DNA from: CAVVNP01 sp963800235
GTDB lineage: Bacteria; Actinomycetota; Acidimicrobiia; Acidimicrobiales; Iamiaceae
Direction: 5' to 3'
Assembly (NCBI GenBank): GCA_963800235.1
Contig: CAWDAD010000003.1
Coordinates: forward strand, 124,001-188,000
DNA: 64,000 nt
Every line of letters begins with the position of its first letter. Position 1 is the first letter of the stretch. The notes under the pieces were generated by a model, which did no database searches, was not told the origin of the DNA, and saw only the letters and a list, made by a program, of their open reading frames with translations. Below are positions 8,402 through 15,813 of the stretch, piece after piece. The translations under genes were made by a program, and so were the position numbers.

Positions 8402-9169
8402 GTGTTCCCCGCTCCGGCCGACGACGTCGCCGGCACCGGGCCCGACGAGCGACCCGAGGGCGTCGCGGTGGTCACCGGCGGATCGGGGGCCCTGGGTCGG
8501 GCCTGCGCCGACGAGCTCGCCCGGCGGGGCCGGCGGGTGGCCGTCACCTGGCACACCCGCCCGGTCGAGGACCTGCCCGGCGTCGGGTTCGACCTCACCG
8601 ACGAGGCCGCCGTCGAGGCCGGGCTGGCCGCCGTCGAGGCCGAGCACGGGCCGATCGACGTGCTGGTCGCCAACGCCGGCTTCGCCCGGCTCGGGCTGGC
8701 CATCGCCGCCGACGTCGAGGACTTCCGGGCGGTGGTCGACGCCGACCTGACCGGCGCCTTCCTGAGCGCCAGGGTGGCGGCCCGGGGCATGGCGCGGCGC
8801 CGCCGGGGCCGCATCGTGCTGATCTCCTCGGTCGCCTCGCTCATGGGCGTCCCCGGCTACAGCAGCTACTCCGCGGCCAAGGCCGGACTGATCGGGCTGG
8901 CCCGGGCCATGGCCCGCGAGCTGGGCGGTCGCGGGGTCACGGTGAACGTGGTCGCACCCGGCCTGCTCGACAACGCCGTCGACTCCCTCGACGAGGCCCA
9001 CGCCGCCCGGGCGATCCCGGCCTCGTGGGCGGCCGCGACCCCGCTCGGTCGGGCCGGCACCCTGGCCGAGGCGGCCTCGACGGTCGCCTTCCTGTGCTCG
9101 GAGCGGGCGTCGTTCGTGACCGGCGCGGTGATCCCGGTCGACGGCGGCATCGCCATGGGCTTCGCCTGA
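8402..9169 (+). CDS. SDR family 3-oxoacyl-ACP reductase (FabG-like), KR1
   Basis: 255 residues, classical short-chain dehydrogenase. The cofactor loop is VTGGSGALG, the central motif VANAG, the catalytic Ser lies in LISSVAS and the catalytic pair in YSAAK (Tyr, Lys). The end GAVIPVDGGIAMGFA is typical of FabG relatives. It should reduce beta-ketoacyl-ACP with NADPH. GTG 8402 is chosen from the hexamer spacing. It is followed 51 bases later by the ACP, so it likely serves the KS pair here. Confidence 0.88.
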   Translation: MFPAPADDVAGTGPDERPEGVAVVTGGSGALGRACADELARRGRRVAVTWHTRPVEDLPGVGFDLTDEAAVEAGLAAVEAEHGPIDVLVANAGFARLGLAIAADVEDFRAVVDADLTGAFLSARVAARGMARRRRGRIVLISSVASLMGVPGYSSYSAAKAGLIGLARAMARELGGRGVTVNVVAPGLLDNAVDSLDEAHAARAIPASWAAATPLGRAGTLAEAASTVAFLCSERASFVTGAVIPVDGGIAMGFA

Positions 9170-9220
9170 GCGGCGGGGACGAACGGGTAGCCTGCACGGC
9201 CTCGACCGACAGGAGCCCTC

Positions 9221-9463
9221 GTGGACGACGCCGTCTTCTCCTGGGTTCGGGCCCGGTTCGCCGAGGTGCTCGAGCTCGATCCCCGTGACATCACCCTCGA
9301 CAGCCAGCTGGCGGCCGACCTCGACGCCGACAGCATCGACCTGATCGAGGTGGTCAACGGCGCCGAGAAGGAGTTCGGCGTGTCCATCGAGGAGCAGGAG
9401 CTGTACGACCTGGAGACGGTCAGCCAGCTGGTCGAGCTCATCGAGAACGCTCGCCGGGCCTGA
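9221..9463 (+). CDS. Acyl carrier protein
   Basis: 80 residues, standard ACP length. The phosphopantetheine attachment site is Ser38 in DLDADSIDLIE. The helix-3 stretch FGVSIEEQELYDLETV follows. GTG 9221 has AGGAG about six bases upstream. It carries growing acyl chains for the neighbouring KS, KR, methyltransferase and transacylase. No phosphopantetheinyl transferase is visible in the window. Confidence 0.93.
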   Translation: MDDAVFSWVRARFAEVLELDPRDITLDSQLAADLDADSIDLIEVVNGAEKEFGVSIEEQELYDLETVSQLVELIENARRA

Positions 9464-9479
9464 GCGGGCGGCGCCCGTC

Positions 9480-10379
9480 GTGAGCGGCGACACCGACCTG
9501 AAGCGGGGCCAGGCCCGCAACTTCGACGCCCTCAACGAGGTCGTGGCCGGTTCGAAGTACGACCGGCACCTGCGCTTCTTCAACTTCGGCTACCAGCCGC
9601 TCGACGGCGAGGAGCCGGTCGGCCCGACGCTCGGTCCGGCGTTCCCGAACCGCGAGTCGGCCCAGCTGCTCTTCCAGACCGTGGGCGAGGCCGACCTGTC
9701 CGGCCGGCGGGTCGCCGAGATCGGCTGCGGCCGGGGCGGGAACCTGTGGCTGGCCCACCGCTACCTCGGCGCCGGTCAGGTCGTCGGCGTCGACATCGCC
9801 GGGCGCTCGGTGCGGTTCGGTGCCGAGCTGGTGCCGCCGCCGGCGGGGTCGTTCGTGCAGGGCGACGCCGAGCGGGTGCCGCTGGTCGACGGATCGGTCG
9901 ACGCCGTCCTGTCGGTCGAGACCTCCTGCACCTACCCCGACCTGGCCGCCTTCCTGACCGAGGTGGCTCGCGTCGTCCGACCGGGCGGGTGGTTCTGCTA
10001 CACCGACCTGCTCCCCCGGGCCATCCTCCCCGCCCTGCTGCGGGGCCTCGACCTGCTCGGCTTCGACGTGACCGAGCACCGCGACATCACGCCCAACGTG
10101 CGGGCGTCGCGCGACCTGCGGGCGGCCCGCCAGCAGCTCGCCTTCGGCGACGTCGACGGACCCGACAACCAGGCGTTCGACGAGTTCGTGGCCACCGGCG
10201 GTTCGACCCTGCACCGCTACCTCGACGGCACCGACCGCATCTACCACCTGACCCGCGGCCGCCGTCGCGACGTCGCCCCCGGCACTGGCGCGATCTTCGA
10301 CCGGGACGAGCAGGCCGTGATCCGCGACTGCGCCCGCGAGACGGTCGAGCTGCTCGCCCTCACCGCCGGCGACGGCTGA
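9480..10379 (+). CDS. Class I SAM-dependent methyltransferase
   Basis: 299 residues. Motif I is VAEIGCGRGGN (near residue 78), followed by VVGVDIAG for the ribose-binding acidic residue and the post-motif VVRPGGWF. The N-terminal NFGY and the central YLDGTDRIYHLTRGR resemble small-molecule O- or C-methyltransferases of polyketide and glycolipid pathways. It is 17 bases after the ACP and 4 bases before the next SDR, so it is part of this operon and may methylate the acyl product. Substrate unknown. Confidence 0.85.
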   Translation: MSGDTDLKRGQARNFDALNEVVAGSKYDRHLRFFNFGYQPLDGEEPVGPTLGPAFPNRESAQLLFQTVGEADLSGRRVAEIGCGRGGNLWLAHRYLGAGQVVGVDIAGRSVRFGAELVPPPAGSFVQGDAERVPLVDGSVDAVLSVETSCTYPDLAAFLTEVARVVRPGGWFCYTDLLPRAILPALLRGLDLLGFDVTEHRDITPNVRASRDLRAARQQLAFGDVDGPDNQAFDEFVATGGSTLHRYLDGTDRIYHLTRGRRRDVAPGTGAIFDRDEQAVIRDCARETVELLALTAGDG

Positions 10380-10382
10380 CCG

Positions 10383-11261
10383 GTGACGAGGGTGGACGGC
10401 GACCCGCCCCGCACCGCGGTGGTCGTCGGCGCCGCCCGGGGCATCGGCGCCGCCACCGCCACCCTGCTGGCCGACGCCGGTCACCGGGTCGTGGCCACCT
10501 GGCACACCGAACCACCGGCCGACGGCGCCCTGCCCGCCGCGGTCGAGACCGGGCCGCTCGACGTCACCGACACCGCCGCCGTCGACGCCGCCTTCGACGA
10601 GGTCGAGGAGCGCCACGGCCCCGTCGGACTCCTGGTCTGCCTGCCGGCGCTGCTGCGGGACCGGCCTCTCCCGCTGCTCGGCGACGACGATGTCCTCGAC
10701 GTGCTCGACGTCGGCCTCACCGGCCCGCTGCGCTGCGTCCGCCGGGCCGCCCGGTCGATGCGGCGGGCCCGCTGGGGTCGCATCGTGCTGGTCTCCTCGG
10801 TGACCGCCGTGCGGGGGCGGGCCGGGCAGGCCAACTACGCCGCCGCCAAGGCAGGGCTCACCGGGCTGGCCCGCTCGGCCGCCCGTGAGCTGGGCGGGCG
10901 GGGGATCACCGTGAACGTGGTGCAACCTGGACCGATCGACACCGAGCTGTTCGCCACCCTCGCCGACCGCCAGCGCGGCGACTGGCGCGACGAGGTGCCG
11001 ATGGGCCGCTTCGGCTCGCCCGGTGAGGTCGCATCGGTGATCGCCTTCTTGTGCTCGGAGCGCTCGTCGTTCGTCACCGGGGCGGTCGTGCCCGTCGACG
11101 GCGGCCTCCTGGCGGCGGCCGGGGCGGGCGTCGCGATGTCGACCGGTTTCGCGGGGGAGGCCCAGTCGGCGGAGGCCCAGTCGGCGGAGGCCCAGTCGGC
11201 GGAGGCCCAGTCGGCGGAGGCCCAGTCGGCGGAGGTCCAGTCGGCGGAGACCGGGTCGTGA
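10383..11261 (+). CDS. SDR family reductase with C-terminal pentapeptide repeats, KR2
   Basis: 292 residues. The cofactor loop is VVGAARGIG, the Ser motif VLVSSV, and the catalytic Tyr and Lys are in YAAAK. The usual NAG motif is replaced by CLPA. The SDR domain ends at about PVDGGLLAAA. A tail follows that is unlike FabG: six perfect or near-perfect copies of a five-residue unit, (A/V)QSAE, encoded by 15-bp repeats. GTG 10383 overlaps nothing; the stop overlaps the next gene's GTG by four bases. It is probably a ketoreductase of the same pathway. Confidence 0.85.
   Translation: MTRVDGDPPRTAVVVGAARGIGAATATLLADAGHRVVATWHTEPPADGALPAAVETGPLDVTDTAAVDAAFDEVEERHGPVGLLVCLPALLRDRPLPLLGDDDVLDVLDVGLTGPLRCVRRAARSMRRARWGRIVLVSSVTAVRGRAGQANYAAAKAGLTGLARSAARELGGRGITVNVVQPGPIDTELFATLADRQRGDWRDEVPMGRFGSPGEVASVIAFLCSERSSFVTGAVVPVDGGLLAAAGAGVAMSTGFAGEAQSAEAQSAEAQSAEAQSAEAQSAEVQSAETGS
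11160..11249 (+). repeat. Six tandem 15-bp repeats inside the KR2 gene
   Basis: Unit GCCCAGTCGGCGGAG is repeated five times exactly, and a sixth copy has one C-to-T change (GTCC). The length is a multiple of three, so the reading frame is kept. The repeats encode AQSAE pentapeptides and probably expand or shrink by slippage. Confidence 0.95.
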
Positions 11262-12436
11262 GCGCCGATCGACGGCGGGTCGTGGTCACCGGCCTGGGCA
11301 CGGTGACGGCGGCCGGCACGAGCCTCGACGCCTTCTGGTCGTGGCTGTGCACGCCGAGCGACGAGCCCGTGCGGGGCCGGGTCGAGGGCTTCGAGCCCCG
11401 GGACTGGCTGTCGGCCAAGGACGTCAAGCGCACCGACCCCTTCACCCGCTACGCGGTCGGCGCCGCCTGCCTGGCCCACGACCACGCCGGCTCACCCGAC
11501 CTCGACCCCCGACGGACCGGCGTGGTGCTGTCCACCGTGTACGGGGCGCTCGAGTCCTTCGACGCCCAGGCCGAGGTGCTGGCCGCCGACGGGGCCGACG
11601 CGGTGTCGCCCTTCCTCACCGCCCTGTCGTGCGAGAACGCCGCCGCGTCCCAGGTGTCGATCCGCCTCGGCCTCCGCGGTCCCAGCCGGGTGGTCGTCGG
11701 GGCCTGCGCCGGCGGCACCTACGCGGTCGGCGACGGCGCCGACCTCATCCGCTCGGACCGCTGCGACGCCGTACTGGCCGGCGGCACCCAGGGGACGATC
11801 ACCCCGCTGCTGATGGCGTCGTACCGCAACCTGCGGGTGCTGTCGCCGACGGGCTGGTCCCGCCCGTTCGACCGGCGGCGCGACGGCTTCGTGTTCGCCG
11901 AGGGCGCCGCCGTGCTGCTGCTCGAGGAGCGCAGCGGGGCCGAGGCCCGAGGGGCGACGATCCTGGCCGAGGTGCTCGGCTCGGCCGGCACCAACGACGC
12001 CGCCTCGATGGTGTCGCCCTCGGGGTCAGGCGCCGAGGAGTGCATGCGGCTGGCCCTGGCCGACGCCGGCGTCGAGTCGGTCGACGTCGCCCACGTCAAC
12101 GCCCACGGCACCGGCACCCTGCTGAACGACAAGGTCGAGGCCGAGGCCCTGCACGCGGTGTTCGGGCCGAAGGCGGGCGACGTGCCGCCGGTGACCTCGA
12201 CCAAGCGGATCACCGGCCACGCCGCCGGCGCGTCGGGCGCCTACGAGGCGGTGGCCTCGGTGCTCACCGTGGCCCGGGGCGAGCTGCCGCCGGTCGGCAT
12301 CGACGTGGAGCCCGACGAGGCGCTCGACCTGCCGCTGGTCACCGGCGGCGCCAAGCCCTTCGAGCCCGGGCCGGTGCTGTCGAACTCCTTCGGCCTCGGC
12401 GGCCACAACGGCTGCCTGGTGATCGCCCCCGCCTGA
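11258..12436 (+). CDS. Beta-ketoacyl-ACP synthase (FabF-like), KS2
   Basis: 392 residues from GTG 11258, which overlaps the KR2 stop (GTGA). The catalytic residues are Cys150 in GACAGGTYA, His283 in NAHGTGT, and Lys316 with His321 in STKRITGHAAGASG. Because the Cys is present it is not a chain-length factor, which normally has Gln there. It resembles KS1, so two distinct condensing enzymes serve this pathway. It is the last gene of the plus-strand run begun at 8402. Confidence 0.9.
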   Translation: MSADRRRVVVTGLGTVTAAGTSLDAFWSWLCTPSDEPVRGRVEGFEPRDWLSAKDVKRTDPFTRYAVGAACLAHDHAGSPDLDPRRTGVVLSTVYGALESFDAQAEVLAADGADAVSPFLTALSCENAAASQVSIRLGLRGPSRVVVGACAGGTYAVGDGADLIRSDRCDAVLAGGTQGTITPLLMASYRNLRVLSPTGWSRPFDRRRDGFVFAEGAAVLLLEERSGAEARGATILAEVLGSAGTNDAASMVSPSGSGAEECMRLALADAGVESVDVAHVNAHGTGTLLNDKVEAEALHAVFGPKAGDVPPVTSTKRITGHAAGASGAYEAVASVLTVARGELPPVGIDVEPDEALDLPLVTGGAKPFEPGPVLSNSFGLGGHNGCLVIAPA

Positions 12437-12449
12437 GTGAATCGACCGC

Positions 12450-13124
12450 TCACATGGTGGAGCGGCGGTTCGCGAAGCGGCCGAGGTCCATGGCCACGAA
12501 CTGGGACTCCGCCCGGAGGGCCACCCGCTCCTCGCTGACCAGCCGGCCGGAGAGGGTGAGCAGCCGTCCCTGCCGCTCCCCCGCCACCACCTCGTAGCGC
12601 ACCGGTCGGTCGAGGAAGACCGGACCCAGGTACCGCAGCCGCAGCCAGCGGGTGACGCTGTGGCCGAGCACCCGGAGGGCGAGGGCGGAGAGCACCATGT
12701 CGAAGCCGGCGGCCAGGAACCCGCCGTGGACCAGCCCGGGCGGGCCCTCGAAGCCCGCACCGAAGCAGGTGTCGGCGGCGAGGGTGGTGTCGTCACCGGT
12801 CAGCTCGAACGGGGGGAACACCCCGCTGGCTCCGGCGTAGAGCGGGTGGTGGCCCTGGCTGTCGGCGGCCGAGTCCGGCTCGGTGCCCCCGCCGGCGGCC
12901 TGCTCGGCCTGGTCCGCCATCCGCTGCGCCCAGGCCGAGGCGGCGCCGTCGGCGGGCGCCGGCCCGAGCCGGTCGGCCAGGTCCTCCAGCTCGGCGGCCG
13001 CCCCGGCCAGCGCCGCCGGGTCGAGCTCACCGGCGGCCAGCACCCCGGCCAGGTGCCGCAACCGCTCGGCCGCCGCCCGCCGATGGCCCAACGCTCCCGC
13101 CGCGCCCGGCTCGTCCCCGTCCAC
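12450..13124 (-). CDS. Hotdog-fold thioesterase (PaaI/4HBT type)
   Basis: 224 residues. Residues 1 to about 85 form an Ala/Glu-rich, probably helical extension. The hotdog domain follows, with GLVHGGFLAAGFD, the conserved HGG element of acyl-CoA or acyl-ACP thioesterases. GTG 13124 is chosen from its TAGCGT element six bases upstream. It faces KS2 tail to tail and is divergent from the transacylase, and may release the product of the acyl pathway. Confidence 0.8.
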   Translation of the reverse strand: MDGDEPGAAGALGHRRAAAERLRHLAGVLAAGELDPAALAGAAAELEDLADRLGPAPADGAASAWAQRMADQAEQAAGGGTEPDSAADSQGHHPLYAGASGVFPPFELTGDDTTLAADTCFGAGFEGPPGLVHGGFLAAGFDMVLSALALRVLGHSVTRWLRLRYLGPVFLDRPVRYEVVAGERQGRLLTLSGRLVSEERVALRAESQFVAMDLGRFANRRSTM

Positions 13125-13130
13125 GAGCCG

Positions 13131-13136
13131 ACGCTA
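13131..13136 (-). promoter_or_regulatory. -10-like TAGCGT before the thioesterase
   Basis: TAGCGT on the minus strand lies six bases before GTG 13124, with no Shine-Dalgarno sequence. Confidence 0.45.
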
Positions 13137-13174
13137 GCGATGGACGGGTCGGCGAGCCCTCGCCGGCGAACCCG

Positions 13175-13180
13175 TAGGCT
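13175..13180 (+). promoter_or_regulatory. -10-like TAGGCT before the transacylase
   Basis: TAGGCT lies nine bases upstream of ATG 13190, without a Shine-Dalgarno sequence. Confidence 0.4.
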
Positions 13181-13189
13181 CGGGCGGGC

Positions 13190-14065
13190 ATGACGGAGGC
13201 GCAGGCGATCGGCTTCCCGGGGCAGGGGGGCGACTGGAAGGCGGCGCTGCGCACCCTCGAGGCCCACCCCGACGACGGGCTGGTGGGCCGCCTGGCCGAC
13301 GCGCTCGGCACCGCCGACTGGGCCTCGCTCGACCAGCTCGACACCCGCCACTCCCAGCCCGTCGTGTTCGTCGCCGGGCTGGTGGCGTGCCGGTCGGCCG
13401 GTGTCGACGCCGACGCCCTCACCGCCGTCGTCGGTCACAGCCTGGGCGAGATCACCGCCTGCTGCTTCGCCGGCGCCATCGAGCCCCACGCCGGCCTCGA
13501 CCTGGTGCGGACCCGAGCCGAGCTGGGCCACGCCGCCGACGCCGACCGGCCCGGCGCCATGGTGGCGGTCATGCGCCTGCCCTGGGCCGAGGTGGACTGG
13601 GGGCGACGGGCGGCGCTGGCCACCGGCCCGGGCGTGCTCGAGCCGGCGGTGGCCAACAGCGACACCCAGTTCGTGCTGTCCGGTGACGCCGACGTCGTCG
13701 ACCGCATCGTGCCGGCGCTCGAGGCGGCCGGCGGCGTGACCCGTCGGCTGCCCATCGGCGGCGCCTACCACTCGCCGCTGCTCGCCGGCGCGGTCGACCG
13801 CTTCGCCGAGGCCGTGGCCCGCGCGGTGCGGTCCGACCCGGTGGTGCCGGTGGTGGCGTCGACCACCGCCACGCCCATGCGACGCGCCGAGGACCTGGCC
13901 CCGACCCTCAGCCGCTCGCTGGTGCTGGCCGTCGACTGGCCCGGCACGGTCGACACCCTGGCCGGTCTGGGCGTCCGGACCGCCCTCGACGCCGGCCCCG
14001 GCGAGGCGCTGGTGCGCCTGTCCCGCTTCGCCCCGGCGGTGCCGTTCCACCCGCTGACCACCTGA
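13190..14065 (+). CDS. Malonyl-CoA:ACP transacylase-like protein
   Basis: 291 residues. It begins GFPGQGGDW, the family's N-terminal PGQG motif. The nucleophile is Ser84 in VVGHSLGEITA and the catalytic His is His194 in GGAYHSPLL. The conserved Arg is in LVRTRAELG. It should load malonate (or a related extender) on the local ACP. It may be a pathway-specific copy rather than the housekeeping FabD, because it sits among the two ketosynthases and the ACP, away from any complete fab operon. Confidence 0.88.
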   Translation: MTEAQAIGFPGQGGDWKAALRTLEAHPDDGLVGRLADALGTADWASLDQLDTRHSQPVVFVAGLVACRSAGVDADALTAVVGHSLGEITACCFAGAIEPHAGLDLVRTRAELGHAADADRPGAMVAVMRLPWAEVDWGRRAALATGPGVLEPAVANSDTQFVLSGDADVVDRIVPALEAAGGVTRRLPIGGAYHSPLLAGAVDRFAEAVARAVRSDPVVPVVASTTATPMRRAEDLAPTLSRSLVLAVDWPGTVDTLAGLGVRTALDAGPGEALVRLSRFAPAVPFHPLTT

Positions 14066-14081
14066 TCCGGCCGCCGCCACC

Positions 14082-14132
14082 CGCTTCGTGCAGCAGAACC
14101 GTCGCAGAACGACGGTTCTGCTGCACAGAACG
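14082..14132. repeat. Dispersed palindromic repeat (REP-like), copy 1
   Basis: Perfect 17-bp arms (14088-14104 and 14110-14126) with a five-base loop. A related copy lies at 31018-31067, also just downstream of a plus-strand gene. There is no T-run, so a terminator is not obvious. Confidence 0.85.
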
Positions 14133-14256
14133 CCCGAGGCCGGTGTGGCGTCACCCCTCGCGTGACCCCCGCGTCGCCGATCGGCGGATGATCGGACCGC
14201 CGGCCGGCGTCTAGGGTCTGCCCGCTTCCGAGACGCTGGGGGGCGTCCAGACCCAC

Positions 14257-15807
14257 ATGCTGTTCAACTCGCTCCAGTACGGCGCGTTCCTGGTCATCGT
14301 GGTCGGGCTGTTCTGGACCATCCCGAAGCGGTACCGACGCCACCTGCTGCTGGTCGCGTCGTACGTCTTCTACGGCTCGTGGGACGTGCGGCTGCTCGGC
14401 CTGCTGCTGATCGCCACCGGGGGTTCCTGGCTGGCCGGCCGGGCCATCCCCGCGGCGACGGGCACCCGGCGCACCCTGCTCGCCGCCGCCGGGGTCGCCG
14501 CCAGCCTCGGCGTGCTGGCCGGGTTCCGCCTCTACGGGTTCTTCGTCAACTCCGGGGCGGTGTCGAGCGTGCCGACCGCCTTCGGCGGGGCGGCGGTGAA
14601 GGTCGCCATCCCGGTCGGCCTCTCCTTCATCGCCTTCCAGGCCATCAGCTACGTCGTCGACGTGTACCGGGGCCACGTGGAGCCGGCGTCGTCGCTGCTC
14701 GACTTCGGCCTCTACGTGGCCTTCTTCCCCCACCTGCTGGCCGGTCCCATCATGCGGGCCAACAAGCTGATCCCCTCGTTCCACTCGCTGCCCGCCCGGC
14801 CCGAGCGGGTCCACATGGCCGAGGGCGCCGAGCTGATCCTGGTCGGCCTGTTCAAGAAGGTGGCGCTCGCCGACCCGATCATCACCCTGGTCACCCGGCA
14901 GGCCACCGACCTCGGCTCGGTGGGCTCGGCGAACATGTGGATGATGTGGATGGCGGGCCTCATCGCCGCCTACTTCGACATCACCGGCTACATCGACATC
15001 GCCCGGGGCTCGGCCATGCTCCTCGGGATCACGCTGCAGCCCAACTCGATCCAGCCACTGCTGCGCTCGACCAACCTGGCCGACTTCTGGCGCCGCTGGC
15101 AGGTCACGGTGATGATGTGGTTCCGCGACTACGTGTACCTGCCCGTCCGTGGTCGCCGGAAGCCGACGCTGGCCAAGGAGCTGCTGGCGCTCTTGGTGTC
15201 GTTCGTGGCCCTCGGCGTCTGGCACGGCACCGGTCTGAACTGGTTCGTGTGGGGCGGCCTCACCGGCCTCGTCGTCACCGCCGAGCGGCTGGTGCAGACG
15301 CGCCGGGCCGAGGCCAGGCGCGCCGAGCGCCGGTCGCGCCGCCAGCGGGTGCGGTCCGGGAAGGCCCCGGCGCCGACCGTGGCCCGCTCGGTCGGCGCCA
15401 TGGTCAACCCCTCGGCCAGCACCGGCCGCGGCGGCGACGAGTTCACGCCGGTGCGCATCGGCCCGCACCCGGCGGTGCGCAAGGCCCGCCAGCTCGCCTA
15501 CGTCTTCGTGGTGCTGGTGCTGACGCTGCCGTGGATCGGCAGCCCGACCATCCACGACACGCTGCGGACCTACGGCGTGCTGCTCGGCTTCCGGGGTGGG
15601 CCGATCGTCGGCGAGGTCGGCTGGTTCCTGGTCCTCGCCATCGTCGCCCTGCTGCTGCTCGACACCCGCGAGCGCGAGCGCATGGCCCGCAGCGGGACGC
15701 CCGACCCCGTCACCCTGCTGCGGGTCCTCGGTTACGCCACCATGGTCGTGGCCATCATCGTGTTCTCGGGGACGCCGTCCTCGCCGTTCCTGTACTTCCG
15801 GTTCTGA
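14257..15807 (+). CDS. MBOAT family membrane O-acyltransferase (AlgI/DltB-like)
   Basis: 516 residues with about ten transmembrane helices. It contains the family's LLVASYVFYGSWD start, the FFPHLLAGPIMRAN stretch, and the putative catalytic His323 in GVWHGTGLNWFVWG. The DFWRRWQVTVMMWFRDYVY region is characteristic. An Arg-rich cytosolic loop (about residues 350-400) is inserted before the last helices. Such enzymes move acyl groups across the membrane onto polysaccharides or teichoic acids, usually with an SGNH partner, and candidates lie at 5.4 and 61.0 kb. A TAGGGT hexamer lies 41 bases upstream, so it probably has a 5' leader. Confidence 0.9.
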   Translation: MLFNSLQYGAFLVIVVGLFWTIPKRYRRHLLLVASYVFYGSWDVRLLGLLLIATGGSWLAGRAIPAATGTRRTLLAAAGVAASLGVLAGFRLYGFFVNSGAVSSVPTAFGGAAVKVAIPVGLSFIAFQAISYVVDVYRGHVEPASSLLDFGLYVAFFPHLLAGPIMRANKLIPSFHSLPARPERVHMAEGAELILVGLFKKVALADPIITLVTRQATDLGSVGSANMWMMWMAGLIAAYFDITGYIDIARGSAMLLGITLQPNSIQPLLRSTNLADFWRRWQVTVMMWFRDYVYLPVRGRRKPTLAKELLALLVSFVALGVWHGTGLNWFVWGGLTGLVVTAERLVQTRRAEARRAERRSRRQRVRSGKAPAPTVARSVGAMVNPSASTGRGGDEFTPVRIGPHPAVRKARQLAYVFVVLVLTLPWIGSPTIHDTLRTYGVLLGFRGGPIVGEVGWFLVLAIVALLLLDTRERERMARSGTPDPVTLLRVLGYATMVVAIIVFSGTPSSPFLYFRF

Positions 15808-15813
15808 GCCGGC

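Noticed and set aside
7172..12436. KS1 and KS2 as a ketosynthase plus chain-length factor pair (type II aromatic polyketide)
   Set aside because: Both have the catalytic Cys, His and His, so neither is a chain-length factor.
13908..14126. Short minus-strand frames starting MQQNRRS at 14.1 and 31.0 kb
   Set aside because: They start inside the two copies of the hairpin repeat and run antisense to real genes; the shared start is due to the repeat.
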